A stretch of 64,000 nucleotides of DNA from Coenobita brevimanus (taxonomy: Eukaryota > Arthropoda > Malacostraca > Decapoda > Coenobitidae): the NCBI GenBank assembly GCA_032717465.1, contig CM064713.1:14828203-14892202 (forward strand), in the 5' to 3' direction. Below, in pieces: positions 44,147 through 53,861 of this stretch (position 1 is the stretch's first letter; every line of letters starts with the position of its first letter). Both the position numbers and the translations under genes were made by a program. Under the pieces are notes generated by a model that did not search any database, had not been told where the DNA came from, and saw only the letters and a list, made by a program, of their open reading frames with translations.

Positions 44147-44491
44147 ATGTGCAGTGACGTGGAGGGACAGGTTGACGAATGAAGAAGTGAAGGAACACTG
44201 TGGGGTGGATGTGGTTGAGAAGATTAGGAGAAATACACTGAGGTGGTTTGGACATGTGAAGAGAATGGAGAATGAAAGTGACTAAGAGGGTGTATGTAGG
44301 TGAGGTGGAGGGAGGGAGAGGTAGACCGAGGATGAGGTGGAGGGATGGAGTTGAGAGGTATATGAGGGAGGGGGGGGCGAGTTGGGGGGAGGGTAGTCAA
44401 ATGGTGGGTGACAGAGCGACTTGGAGGCGTTTTGTCTGTGGCCACCCTTTGCGGGATTAGGGCGTTGGGCTATAGATAGATAGATAGATCG
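44147..44491 (+). mobile_element. LINE A copy A5 (3' fragment) inside LINE E2
   Basis: Matches the family A 3' region from the GVTWRDRLTNEEVKE codons onward (frame broken), including TLRWFGHVKRMENES-type sequence, the GGCCACCCTTTGCGGGATTA end and the (GATA)n tail at about 44472-44490. Target duplication CTCGC (44142-44146 and 44492-44496). Confidence 0.85.
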
Positions 44492-44875
44492 CTCGCCGCT
44501 CCATTCAGTCACTTAAAGACAACACACAGCTGCATGCACAGCCTCCTGACATCCACCTTTCTGAATCCTATCTTCCCCGTGAGGACAGGGTCCACCTGGC
44601 CGGGCTGAGATGTGGGCACCATCCAGCCCTCTTAAGTTACCAGAAGACGCTGGATGACTCCATCCCTGATGCCTGTCCAGGATGCAACATAGCACCCCAT
44701 ACTATTAAGCACACTATGGAAGACTGCATTGCACACAATCACCTACGCCAACAACACAACGTACACTCTTTGAGAGTTCTGTGGGAAAGCCCGGTCTCGG
44801 CCATGGCCTTCCTAAGGGACTTGGGGCTGTTCGGCCAGACTGCCTAGGGAACAACTACTACTACTACTACTACTG

Positions 44876-45483
44876 CATATCCATTGTAAATCCAGTAAGT
44901 ATGGGATGTCTTTTCAGAGGGATTAGTTAAAGAGGTAGATCTGAGGGTCTGTTTTCTGATTTGTGACTGTTTGGAGTAGAGAGTGACAGTTGATTTAGTT
45001 GATTCAGCAGTCAACCTATATACCTATCTGCAGCCACATGCCATAACCCCGTTAAGGGGCAGCTGTTTGACTTAGTTGGTTGTTTTACGAGGAGGGGCAC
45101 TAGCCCTCTGCTAACCCACTATCTGCCACATAGGAAACACAGATGGGCTGGTTACATGGTTACCACCCAGTGTTGTAAATGATTTCTTGGCTTACAGGAA
45201 ACCATTAGTCTTATCACTCAATGTAAAGCTACCTGAAAAGGATAGACCAGTAATAAAAGGTGACAGGAAAGAATGGAGAAATAGGAAGAGAGGAGGGCAG
45301 ACACAGTAAAAGAATGATAAAGATGAAGGAAGAAGTAGGCAGCACTACATTACCTGAGTGGATGATGGATGCCACCACCTACTTTCTTTGTGTAAACCTG
45401 TATGTCAGTGTGAACAGGAACTTATACTACCATACTGCTTTTCTATCTACCAGCCATCAACTAACACTCTTCCCTTTACATAC
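44876..45483. other. Intron sequence with a SINE-related fragment
   Basis: 45030-45160, read on the minus strand, shares the segment GAGGGCTAGTGCCCCTCCTC and GTAAAACAAC with the body of the 5S-derived SINE at 49262-49441, but its 3' end differs. The rest is unassigned. Confidence 0.5.
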
Positions 45484-45662
45484 CTAACATGTCCTTTGAA
45501 TATCCGTAACAGCTGTTTTTGCCGAAAGAGTCTAACTTGGCCTTCTTCTGACCCAGCCAAGAGCAAGTGACCATCATGGCGAAACCTGGCACCATACGCA
45601 AGTCGCTGGAATCTTGACATTGTACTCACAACTTCTGTTGTCCCTCCATAGTAAATATCAAC
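45484..45662 (-). CDS. UTP15: UTP15 exon (first of three in window)
   Basis: A 179-bp exon with acceptor tttttcag before 45662 and donor GTTAG/gtatgt at 45483. It reads VDIYYGGTTEVVSTMSRFQR, LAYGARFRHDGHLLLAGSEE, GQVRLFRQKQLLRIFKGHV and ends in phase 2. The TMSRFQRLAYGARFRHDG and GSEEGQVRLF segments correspond to the UTP15 signature SRFKDTAY.A.FRQDG ... AGSEDG.VQLF. It precedes the exon at 36526 in the same frame. Upstream exons with the N-terminus were not found in 45663-64000, so the preceding intron exceeds 18 kb. Confidence 0.9.
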
Positions 45663-46050
45663 CTGAAAAAATTAGGAAAAGCATAAAAACATCAACCTAT
45701 CCTATACTGTTCCAATAGGTACATAGGGTATTGGGCTAGGCTGCTTATTCCAGACATATAAGGAAAGAGTGGCCAGTTGCTCACACTTGGGTGGCATTAT
45801 GTGAGCAATAAATCCCAACCAGTCCTTGGATGTAAACCCTTATGAGCCACATCTGGTTGGAGCACCTTAGCCCACTAGATCACCACATTCATTAAGTTAT
45901 AATGTACTATTACTATCCATCTTAGCAAATGGTTTCATGGGCTAAGAAGAAACTATCTGAGCTGTCACTCAGAGTAAAGTCACCTTATAGTAGCACTATA
46001 TCAAGTAAGTTGATGGTTGGTTCTTCTATATATTAACAAAATATGAAGTA
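45663..46050. other. UTP15 intron, nothing recognised
   Basis: Single-copy-looking sequence next to the exon; no frames or repeats that I recognise. Confidence 0.5.
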
Positions 46051-46514
46051 TAGTATTCCCTCGATTATCCGACATAACAGAGCCAAAGGCAGGTCTGGGT
46101 AATGACTCCATCCGGATAATGGACTTCTCCCCTGCTGCCCTTTCGTACATAACCTAACTTTGAAAAGCCAGCGTAAAAGGTCACTACAGTATCTCGTACA
46201 ACATTTGTTCCTGTTGCTTAACACAACTCTATCTGGTCAAGCAGGCTTATAAACCACAGCCAAGCAATTAGCCTGGTCAAGCTGACCCATCAACCACAGA
46301 CAAGAAATTACCACTGGGTAAACCACCCAGCCAGACAGGACGGCGCTACTGGGCTATTCCCATCTGGACGGGCAGAAATGTTAGTGCGACCATAATTTCC
46401 ACCCAGATGCAAGCATTTTGTCCAGATATTATGAAAAAATGTAAGAATAACAGTTTCGATGAGCCAGACCACAGCATCCAGGTAATGGTTGTCTGGATAA
46501 CCCAAATATTACTG
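46051..46514. mobile_element. Tigger-type MITE
   Basis: Left end TAGTATTCCCTCGATTATCC and right end (reverse complement) CAGTAATATTTGGGTTATCC, flanked by TA (46049-46050, 46515-46516). Shares AGAGCCAAAGGCAGGTCTGG and CATCCGGATAATGGAC-type motifs with the element at 9562-12076. 464 bp, non-coding. Confidence 0.75.
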
Positions 46515-46563
46515 TACAGAAAACTCAGTTATCTGCTGTCGCAGTATCTGGCCCAACGCAGTA

Positions 46564-48007
46564 CAGTCATTACTCATTTTACAATGTTTCGGTTTACGAT
46601 ATGTCGCTACAATGATAATAGAAAAGTTCCACCCCAAAATCCGATTTTCGATAAATTTCCCACTATAACGATTTTGCCATCGGGAAGCGCCAGGCACACA
46701 TAAGGTGACCGTCGCTTGTCTCAGGCAAGATGGTGGCCACGGCATGCAGCGCATTGTTATGGTTCAGGTCCCTTTCAAAGCCCTGTCTTTTCAACTTGTT
46801 CATGTGTGCCCCCGTTATCGTCACTTCGCAACCAAACATCGTACTATAGTACAGTAATCCCTAACACTAATTAGAAAACTGACAAACACAGGCATAGGTG
46901 GAGACACTGTAGCACAGTCTGGTGCACTAGTCATCACTACCTCCCATATGCTACGGTCTGCCTTCTTTATTGTACGAACAGTTGACTCATACACCCCAAA
47001 CATACAGTTCCGAGACAATTCCCCATAAAGTCAATTCACCGTCAAAACATGGATGATTCCCCGTCAGGACAATTCGCACCCTGGACAATTCCCCGTCATT
47101 CTATAAATATACTTATTACTGATTAATTAATACATTAATAACTAATTTTCAGGGGATTTTATAACTCATATAAGTAAAAAACTAGTGTACTGTACTTGCT
47201 AAATAAATTGGTATGTACTGCAAATTAATGACAGGGAATCATCCTTATGGCGAATTGTCACCGACATTCCTTCCCTAAGATTGTCCAACACTTTAACTTT
47301 CTCTGTCAGCGACATCACTTTAAGAGCCCGTGCTGGTGTGTTACCACATGCATCACTAGCACCATGCTTAGGCCCCATGTTGACAAACAAGGCAAGCGAT
47401 CACTGGAGGGCAGAAAAATAAGCCACAAATAACGATTCGCCAGTCATGCACAGTTTGACCGTCGGATTCAAACTGACTGTGTGGTGCGTGGTAGACCGAC
47501 CTCCCACACACACACACATGTATGCGCATTGACAGCGGGTAGGCATTTTTATATTTTATTTATTTCTCTCATATATTAAAATCATTTATCTGAATACTAT
47601 AATTTTATGTTTTAATTATAGTACAAAAATATACGTGGATAACCGAAATCGCGTGAAAAAGTTCACATGAAATAAGGGATTACTGTGGATTTTTGTGCCA
47701 AATGGTAAGGTCAATGCCAGTGTAGGTCCCAGTGCTATGTTTGGTGCAGGTATGGGTCCCAGTGCTAAGGTTGGTGCAGGTATGGGCCGGATTCCCCTCC
47801 CCCTATCCTGTTCCTGTATTTGGACCAACACAGGAAGGAATGAAGGTGGGTTGTCATTTATGGTTCAGTCTTGGTTAGGTGACTTTGGGAAGTTGAGTTG
47901 ACGTAGCCCCCCTTTTATAATGGGTTTCAATGTACCGATTTATGATAAAATTGGTATACAATAATGTATGACCTGACGTAACCCCATCGTAAAACGAGTA
48001 ATGACTG
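46564..48007 (-). mobile_element. Tigger-like element with transposase N-terminus
   Basis: The TIRs are left CAGTCATTACTCATTTTACA and right (reverse complement) CAGTCATTACTCGTTTTACG, flanked by TA (46562-46563, 48008-48009). On the minus strand 47390-47260 encodes a CENP-B-type N-terminal helix-turn-helix (ALKVMSLTEKVKVLDNLREG), continued after a MITE by FGVYESTVRTIKKADRSIWE at 47000-46940. The catalytic core is missing. 47690-47800 has short imperfect repeats (GTGCAGGTATGGGTCCCAGT). Confidence 0.8.
47015..47265. mobile_element. Small MITE inside the Tigger N-terminal ORF
   Basis: Inverted ends are GACAATTCCCCATAAAG on the left and GACAATTCGCCATAAGG on the right (reverse complement), with subterminal GATTCCCCGTC/GATTCCCTGTC. 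It separates the two parts of the helix-turn-helix coding region. About 250 bp, AT-rich. Confidence 0.65.
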
Positions 48008-49261
48008 TATCTGGTGCTGCTGGCTCGGTTCTATTAAAACGGTAGCTGGCAAAATTAAGCAACATCTTGCGCTTAAACGGGATATAACCGGTGGTTCTCT
48101 ACAATATCCAGTGTTGAGCCATATCAACCGGTGACCAGGAAAACCGTGATATGCGCCAGCCAATGAGAACACCTGCAACGTACCAGCCAATCCCAATCAG
48201 AATCCATCATGGAACCAGCTCAACTGGTGCGCCAAGCAAACCATCGTGCTCCCATTCTTGCCAGTGGATCTCATTTAGTAAAGACGTGTCTGTGTGCTCT
48301 GCTCTTCTTCTACCCAGATAGTCACAAAATCCTAGTGCTGTGACTAACTCTGTGGCACCCTATGCTCACTGTGGTTGCATAGCTTATGGCCTGTCAGTGC
48401 TCATGTCTTAGTGTTCAATTGTGATCCTGAATTTACAACGGCGCATGGTACACAATGTAAAACTCTACCCTCCACTGATGCCAAGACTTGGTGAGTTAAT
48501 ACAGTGCTCCCTTAACATCCAAGGGGGGTTTGGTAACAGAGATATCCACTTATGTTAAAAATCCACGGATATCTGCTGCCCTCCTTAAAAACACCCCTGG
48601 ACCCCCCTTAACCCTTTGGCAGCAGCGGCTGTGATGGCAACGTACTGACTGTGCTCATTGCAGAGAGACAGGAAAAAAAATTGTGTGTTTTCAACTCGTG
48701 TTTTAACCCACTTGTTAATCTTGAGAGCTAAAATTTTTGTCAGCCAAATTTAATCTTTCTACTATCGTTTGCAACAAACTGCATGTCTGTTGGCACTCCA
48801 AGCACGGAGAACGATTTGAGAGAATACAAGGTGTGTTTTGACAATCTGACGCAGGAAATAGGCCAGGGAGGCGGAAATTTCCTTCAAACCACAAGATTTT
48901 TTCCATACAAAATAGGGTTACAGCCATGTTACCTCATCACAGTAATTGCAATAATAATAATAAAAATAACAACTTCTAGCCAGTCTCCAACGATTTTGTT
49001 ATGACATTCCAGTGTTTACATTAGACTTCAGTGAAACGGTAACGATGTGAGGAAAATCATTACAAACTTTATCAAACTTCATGAATGATTTTTATTACCA
49101 CATACTTTTATAAAGCTTACTGATATAAAGTCATGAGTCATTCCATAGCATAGCTGCACAGCTTGCAACTGCAAAAATGTTCGCTAGCTAATGCGCTTTG
49201 CATCATGACTTCTCTGATTATCGCAAAAATATTACTAAATCACTTGTATTTTATCACAGTA
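48008..49261. other. Intergenic-type intron sequence with two lone transposon-like ends
   Basis: CAGTGCTCCCTTAACATCCA (about 48502) looks like a Tigger-type end. TTAA at about 48608 followed by CCCTTTGGCAGCAGCGGCTG looks like a piggyBac-type end. No partner was found for either. No genes. Confidence 0.4.
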
Positions 49262-49441
49262 TTTTCATTCATTCATTCATTGCCAGATGCCATGTATCCC
49301 AAACAGGGTGGTCAAGGGCTTAGAGTTAATTGTTTTACAGGGAGGGGCACTAATCCTCCACCAACCCCACTTGACACGTAGGGAGTTATGCCAACAGCAT
49401 CTGGTGTTCCCAGGCGGTCACCCATCCAAATACTAACCAGA
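49262..49441 (-). mobile_element. 5S rRNA-derived SINE, 5' truncated
   Basis: On the minus strand 49441-49391 reads CTGGTTAGTATTTGGATGGG, TGACCGCCTGGGAACACC and AGATGCTGTTGGC, the 3' half of a 5S rRNA gene including the internal control region. A body follows, and a 3' end CCACCCTGTTTGGGATACAT, GGCATCTGGCAAT with a (GAAT)n tail at 49264-49282. That 3' end resembles the end of LINE A. Confidence 0.8.
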
Positions 49442-50088
49442 CAGTATTTCACAATATAAAATAACACTTTCAGCCACTCTCGTATGATTTCAGTGCGATT
49501 TGGGTGCATATTGCTTCATATTATTTATGAGAGAGAGAGAGAGGGGGGGGGAGGCCAGCAAACCGGTTTAGACCAGCTCATTGAGGGTGTGTGTACACAT
49601 ATGCATGTATGTACGTATACTCTTATTTGGTACTAGGGAAATTGTCAGTGTTTGAAAGTTTAACCCCTAAAGTTGGAGTCACTCATCCACCAAATGAAGT
49701 TTCCCCCTTAAGTTGTGTTTGTCAAGTAGTGCGATATCAAATGGTTCTCACTCGCACATCCACCATATAGGCACGTTAATTGGGACCAAAGTGTCTTTAC
49801 TAACAGTACAGTAATAAGGACAAGAAAAGCTATAAAAACAGTTAAAATTTTCACTTTACCAGAGGAGGGTCATCAGGTTCATCGGGCATTTCAACCATCA
49901 CCAGCTGATTTCCGATTAACCAATGATGGAGGCTCTTATACACAAAGCTTTGGTATGATCAACCAATCACAGAGCTTTCCCCTTGTATCAGCTGGTAAAC
50001 ACAACAAAGCCCTTTGCTGTCAAGACTGCAAAGGATAACATGGAAGAAAAGAAATACTCGCAGCCCGACCTAACTTTACACCTGATGA
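49442..50088. other. Intron sequence with (GA)n microsatellite
   Basis: 49529-49552 is a GA run followed by a G run. The rest is unassigned; no coding frame. Confidence 0.5.
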
Positions 50089-50297
50089 ATTACCGAATTT
50101 CGCGACATGTAAGATGCACTTTTTTGTCTCAAAATTACCTTAAAATATCCCCATGCGTCCTGCACGCTAGACTACGGCAGGTTAGTTTGGCTCCATTGAG
50201 AAGAAACTCTTATAAAGATGATCATCTCACTGCTTAGCAACCACAGGTGTTTTCTACAGTATGCAGACTTGATTTTATTTTAAAAAATAATATACAC

Positions 50298-51012
50298 TAG
50301 TGTGTATATGCAGCAGATTTAAGAAACACGCGAGATCAGAAACACACAAAACTTTCGCGGGTTTGTTTACAGCTCAATTGGCTAACATCGTGAAGATATT
50401 TAGCGGTTTAGCAATTGAACAGTTTAGCATCTGCACTATTCCAGCAAGCTAATGTACATGATCACTGGTGAACTGTCTTCTAACCTTCTGAAAGGCAATC
50501 ATGACCACTTTGCTTGCCATCCATTCACTAACTAGCAAAGCAATCATACTGGAGAGATGCTGCCTAGTGAAACTGCCGAGTCATCAAAACAGACTTTCGT
50601 CACATATGGAAATTCAGTAACCCTAATTAGGTCAGTTACTTTTGTGGCATTTTGTGAGTGTATATATGCAGCAGATATTAAAACACGCAAGTTCAAGAAC
50701 ACAAAGCATTCACGGTTTGTTTTCAGCTCAACTGGCCAATACCTTCAAGGGGTTTAGCGGTTTAGCAACTTGGCAGTTTAGCGTCTAGCGTACACCCTAC
50801 TCTAGCAAGCTAACATGCTCACTGGTGAACTGTCTGCTAACCTTCTGAAAGACAATCATAACCACTTTGCTTGCCATCCACTTACTAACTAGCAAAGCAG
50901 TCATACTGGAGGGATGCTGGCAAGCGAACCTGACAAGTCATCAGAATTGATTTTTGTCGCATATGGAAATTCAATCACCCTCATATGGTTGGCTGCTCTT
51001 CGTGACATTTTG
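50298..51012. repeat. Two-unit tandem duplication of about 357 bp
   Basis: Units 50298-50655 and 50656-51012 share TGCAGCAGATATTAAAACAC-type starts, CTGGTGAACTGTCTGCTAAC, CACTTTGCTTGCCATCCA and CATATGGAAATTCA. Moderately diverged. Confidence 0.85.
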
Positions 51013-51398
51013 TTTCATGCCTGACAAGAGTATCATAGAAGTGAACAGTCTTATTATACCAATAGCGAAAAACAGGGAAAACAGTTGTAACGTTAAACAG
51101 TACTGCCTGAAGTTACAGCTTCACTTTTTCAGCCAAGTGAAGTACTTTAGCAATGTCTATGCAACTCAGGGCACACCCAAATACAGTATTTTGTTATGAA
51201 AATAGGATAAAATTCACTGAGTAGCATAACTGATGCAATATCTGAAATAGCAGTGCCTGACGGGCATTCATATCAGCGTCCGCCATTTCTGCTGTATTCT
51301 TAGCAGACGAAGTGATCAGAATGATTGACAAAGTTCACTCTCTGCATCTCTGCTGCCTAAGCAAAGCTCTCATGATCGGCAATGGGGATCATTTAAGA

Positions 51399-51474
51399 CG
51401 TAACGTCCAAATTGGTTAGGTTAGGTTAGGTTGTAAAGTCGTTTGCCATTTTGGACGTTACGGCCGAAACGACC
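51399..51474. other. Hairpin-forming sequence with TTAGG telomere motif in the loop
   Basis: A 13-bp perfect inverted repeat CGTAACGTCCAAA (51399-51411 and 51450-51462) encloses GGTTAGGTTAGGTTAGGTT (51415-51433), the arthropod telomere repeat. A second overlapping inverted repeat GTCGTTTGCC/GGCcGAAACGAC lies at 51438-51474. Confidence 0.6.
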
Positions 51475-52212
51475 AGAATCCTAAGGTGTAGGTGAGAGTT
51501 TGGTGTGGGTGTAGTTAAGGAAGTAGGAGTGGGAAGAGTCAGGCTAGGGAACTAATAATCCGCTTATTATAATCCCTTCAGCCCAGCAATGTATTTTATA
51601 GGGTGGTTTATTCATGCTCGCCATATGATTTTATTCAGTTCAGGAAACATGTACTGAGGAGGTTAATGTGGGCTGTATCAAATGCCCCAAGTCTGAATAT
51701 CACCTGTGCTCAGTTAAAACGATTGCCAAGTTAAAGTCGTATGAAGTGTGGTATAAGCAATTCAATGGATGGTACTGAGGACCATTTACTGTATGAGAGT
51801 GACAGTGAAACAGTGATGATGACCGTGGTGATGACTTCCAGTGATGCTTCAGGACTTGGGGAAAGTAGTGATGAATTCTCAGGATTTGAAGACGAGTGAA
51901 ATTTTCACCATGTCAGTAATATGAAGTGAATATAGGTTTTAGGTGATCATGACAGATGCAACCATGGAAAATTTAGGATCAATGGTGCTGTACACCTTTA
52001 GTCTTGCACTGACGATGTTTGGATGAATAAATTGTTTGAGATGTTTCATGTCCTTAAGTGATGATATTTATATTGAACAACCAAATACATTTTGATGTTT
52101 TTGGCATATAATAAAGCCACTGGGTACTCCAAAACTGACTGATGTAAATGTTTCAGAGGCGAGCGAATGTTGCATGTGGTGTGTACATGTGTGCGTGTGT
52201 GTGTGTACCATA

Positions 52213-52775
52213 GCGACTAGGAGGCAGCAGTGTTAAGACCAAAAATGGATGCTTTCACAGTACTCGAATGTTTTGAGATGGATGTCTGTTTTTAGCAAAT
52301 TCTGGTAAGAGAAATATGCATTTTTAATTGTTGATGCTGCAAAGAAAACCGCTGACAGTAAGGGAGTGATACTGGAAGAAGAGGGTAGAGACAGTTGTCT
52401 AGCGCTTGGGATGCAGCAGTGTTGCTAAGGGATAGTTTCACCATTCTCGACCTGTTTTGAGATGAATGTCTGTTTTTAGTAAATTGTGATCAGTGAAGAA
52501 CATATTTTTAACTGTTGATGCTGCAAGGGAAACATCGCTGACAGTGAGGAAGTGATACTGAGAGGAAGGGGTAGAGACTGCTGTCTAGCGACTGGGAGGC
52601 AGCAGTGTTACTAAGGTGTAACAATGGATGTTTTCACCATACTCAGTATGTTTTGAAATGAATGTTTATAGCAAATTATGATAAGTGAAGCATGCATTTT
52701 TAATTGTTGATGCTGCAAGGCAAACATAGCTGACAGTGAAGGAGTGATGCTGAGAGAAGAGAGTAAAAACAGCTG
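52213..52775. repeat. Three-unit tandem repeat of about 187 bp
   Basis: Units begin near 52213, 52402 and 52586 with GCGACTGGGAGGCAGCAGTG-type sequence and share TGTTTTGAGATGAATGTCTG, TTTTTAATTGTTGATGCTGC and GCTGACAGTGAGGAAGTGAT-type segments. Confidence 0.85.
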
Positions 52776-53160
52776 TCTATCCTGTTCCCAAGCAGCCTTG
52801 TTATATTGAACTGGTTGTAAAACATTGTAATTTGTGTATTTACAAGTGCTACCTTTTTATATTATTTGTGGAGGTAATTACAGGTTAGTTAGAGTGCATG
52901 ATTAATGATGGTAGTAATCTGATATTGTGCTTGAGTCAAGGCAATGTGAGGAAATTCCGTAACACGTGTGGAATATGACGGGGTTCTTTTAGGATAAATG
53001 AACTGATGTGAACATTCATTGTATTTTATGTTTTCGTCAGTGAATGAAAGAATAGAGTTTATTGACTTCATTTGTGGTTTTAAATTCATAAAATATTAAA
53101 AACAGTGTTTATATCAGTTTACTGATACATATTTATCAACAAAGTTGAGATGGCCTCGTG

Positions 53161-53457
53161 GTTTGAAGTCACGTTTTGTTAAGACGGGGTTTTGTTTTCT
53201 CTTTTCCTGTATCATTCTTTGTACATAAAAGAAGAAACTAAAGGATGATAAGCAGTACTGAATAGATTCTGAAAGGTGAGTGTGTATCTAAGTGATAGTG
53301 GCTCATATCAGTCACGTTTTGTCAAGAAGGGGCATTGTTTTCTTTTCCTGTACCATTCTTTGTATATAAAAAAAAAAGAAACCAAAGGCTGATGATCAGT
53401 AATGAATAGATTCTGAAAGGTGAGTGTGTATCTGTGTGGTAATGGCTCTTATCAAGA
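53161..53457. repeat. Two-unit tandem repeat of about 148 bp
   Basis: Units at 53161-53309 and 53310-53457 share TCACGTTTTGTCAAGAAGGG-type starts and ATAGATTCTGAAAGGTGAGT. Confidence 0.85.
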
Positions 53458-53569
53458 AACCTTACTGCAGTCTTGGTTGGGGCAAACTTTTTTTTCACAG
53501 AACTGCCCTGCCAGAATTAGGGTGCGTCTTTCATAATGCTGCGTCTTACATGCCACGAAATACGGTAAT

Positions 53570-53861
53570 GGCATTAAGCCCTTTACCGCGGGGCGTCACT
53601 TTCGTGAGGCTTGGGAGCAAGGGATCATACCGCGGGGCGTCACTTTTGTGATTCTGTGTTATTTTGAATTTGCCCGGGCTTTCAAGTGGTGGCTTGTATC
53701 ATCTATCAGTAATGTCAATGTCCAACACTAGTCAGCACTCCTAATCTCATCTGTACTCCCATCCATTGTTGACAATTTAGCCATTTCTCCCCGTTCTTGA
53801 CTCACCTCCCTACCTCCCCTCCATTACCTTCTCCTCTCGCCTGCCCGGCCGTGCTACACTA
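53570..53861. other. No gene; lone piggyBac-type end
   Basis: TTAA at about 53574 is followed by GCCCTTTACCGCGGGGCGTC, and TACCGCGGGGCGTCACTTTT recurs about 50 bp later. It looks like a piggyBac end with subterminal repeats, but no partner was identified. Confidence 0.4.

Larger units (their letters stand above)
39544..44875 (+). mobile_element. LINE E copy E2, 5' truncated, with two insertions
   Basis: It starts inside the endonuclease (ILQLNIDGINTKIHELTQFI at about 39550), continues with LGGDFNAKSSAWHVN-type sequence at about 39960, LGSDHLPIII (40180), RT frames at 41237-41533 (LITLDISKAFDAIPRHNLTS, GVHQGSVLSPTLFNLYMHDV) and 41802-42110 (MSFKQHITNIKNKITPRLNA). After insertions at 42296-44123 and 44147-44491 it resumes at 44492 and ends with a (CTA)n tail at 44854-44875. 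Many frameshifts; no function. Confidence 0.88.
50089..53569. mobile_element. Possible DNA transposon with inverted ends and internal arrays
   Basis: Left end ATTACCGAATTTCGCGACAT continues GTAAGATGCAC; right end (reverse complement) ATTACCGTATTTCGTGGCAT continues GTAAGACGCAG, about 26 of 31 bases matching. Ends of the form ACCGTATTT ... TAAGACGCACC are common in hAT-type elements of animals. I could not read a target duplication and no transposase is visible. About 3.5 kb, largely tandem repeats. The pairing of these two ends is inference. Confidence 0.5.

Noticed and set aside
49391..49441. Possible 5S rRNA gene
   Set aside because: Only the 3' half is present and it is fused to a SINE body; it cannot be a functional 5S gene.
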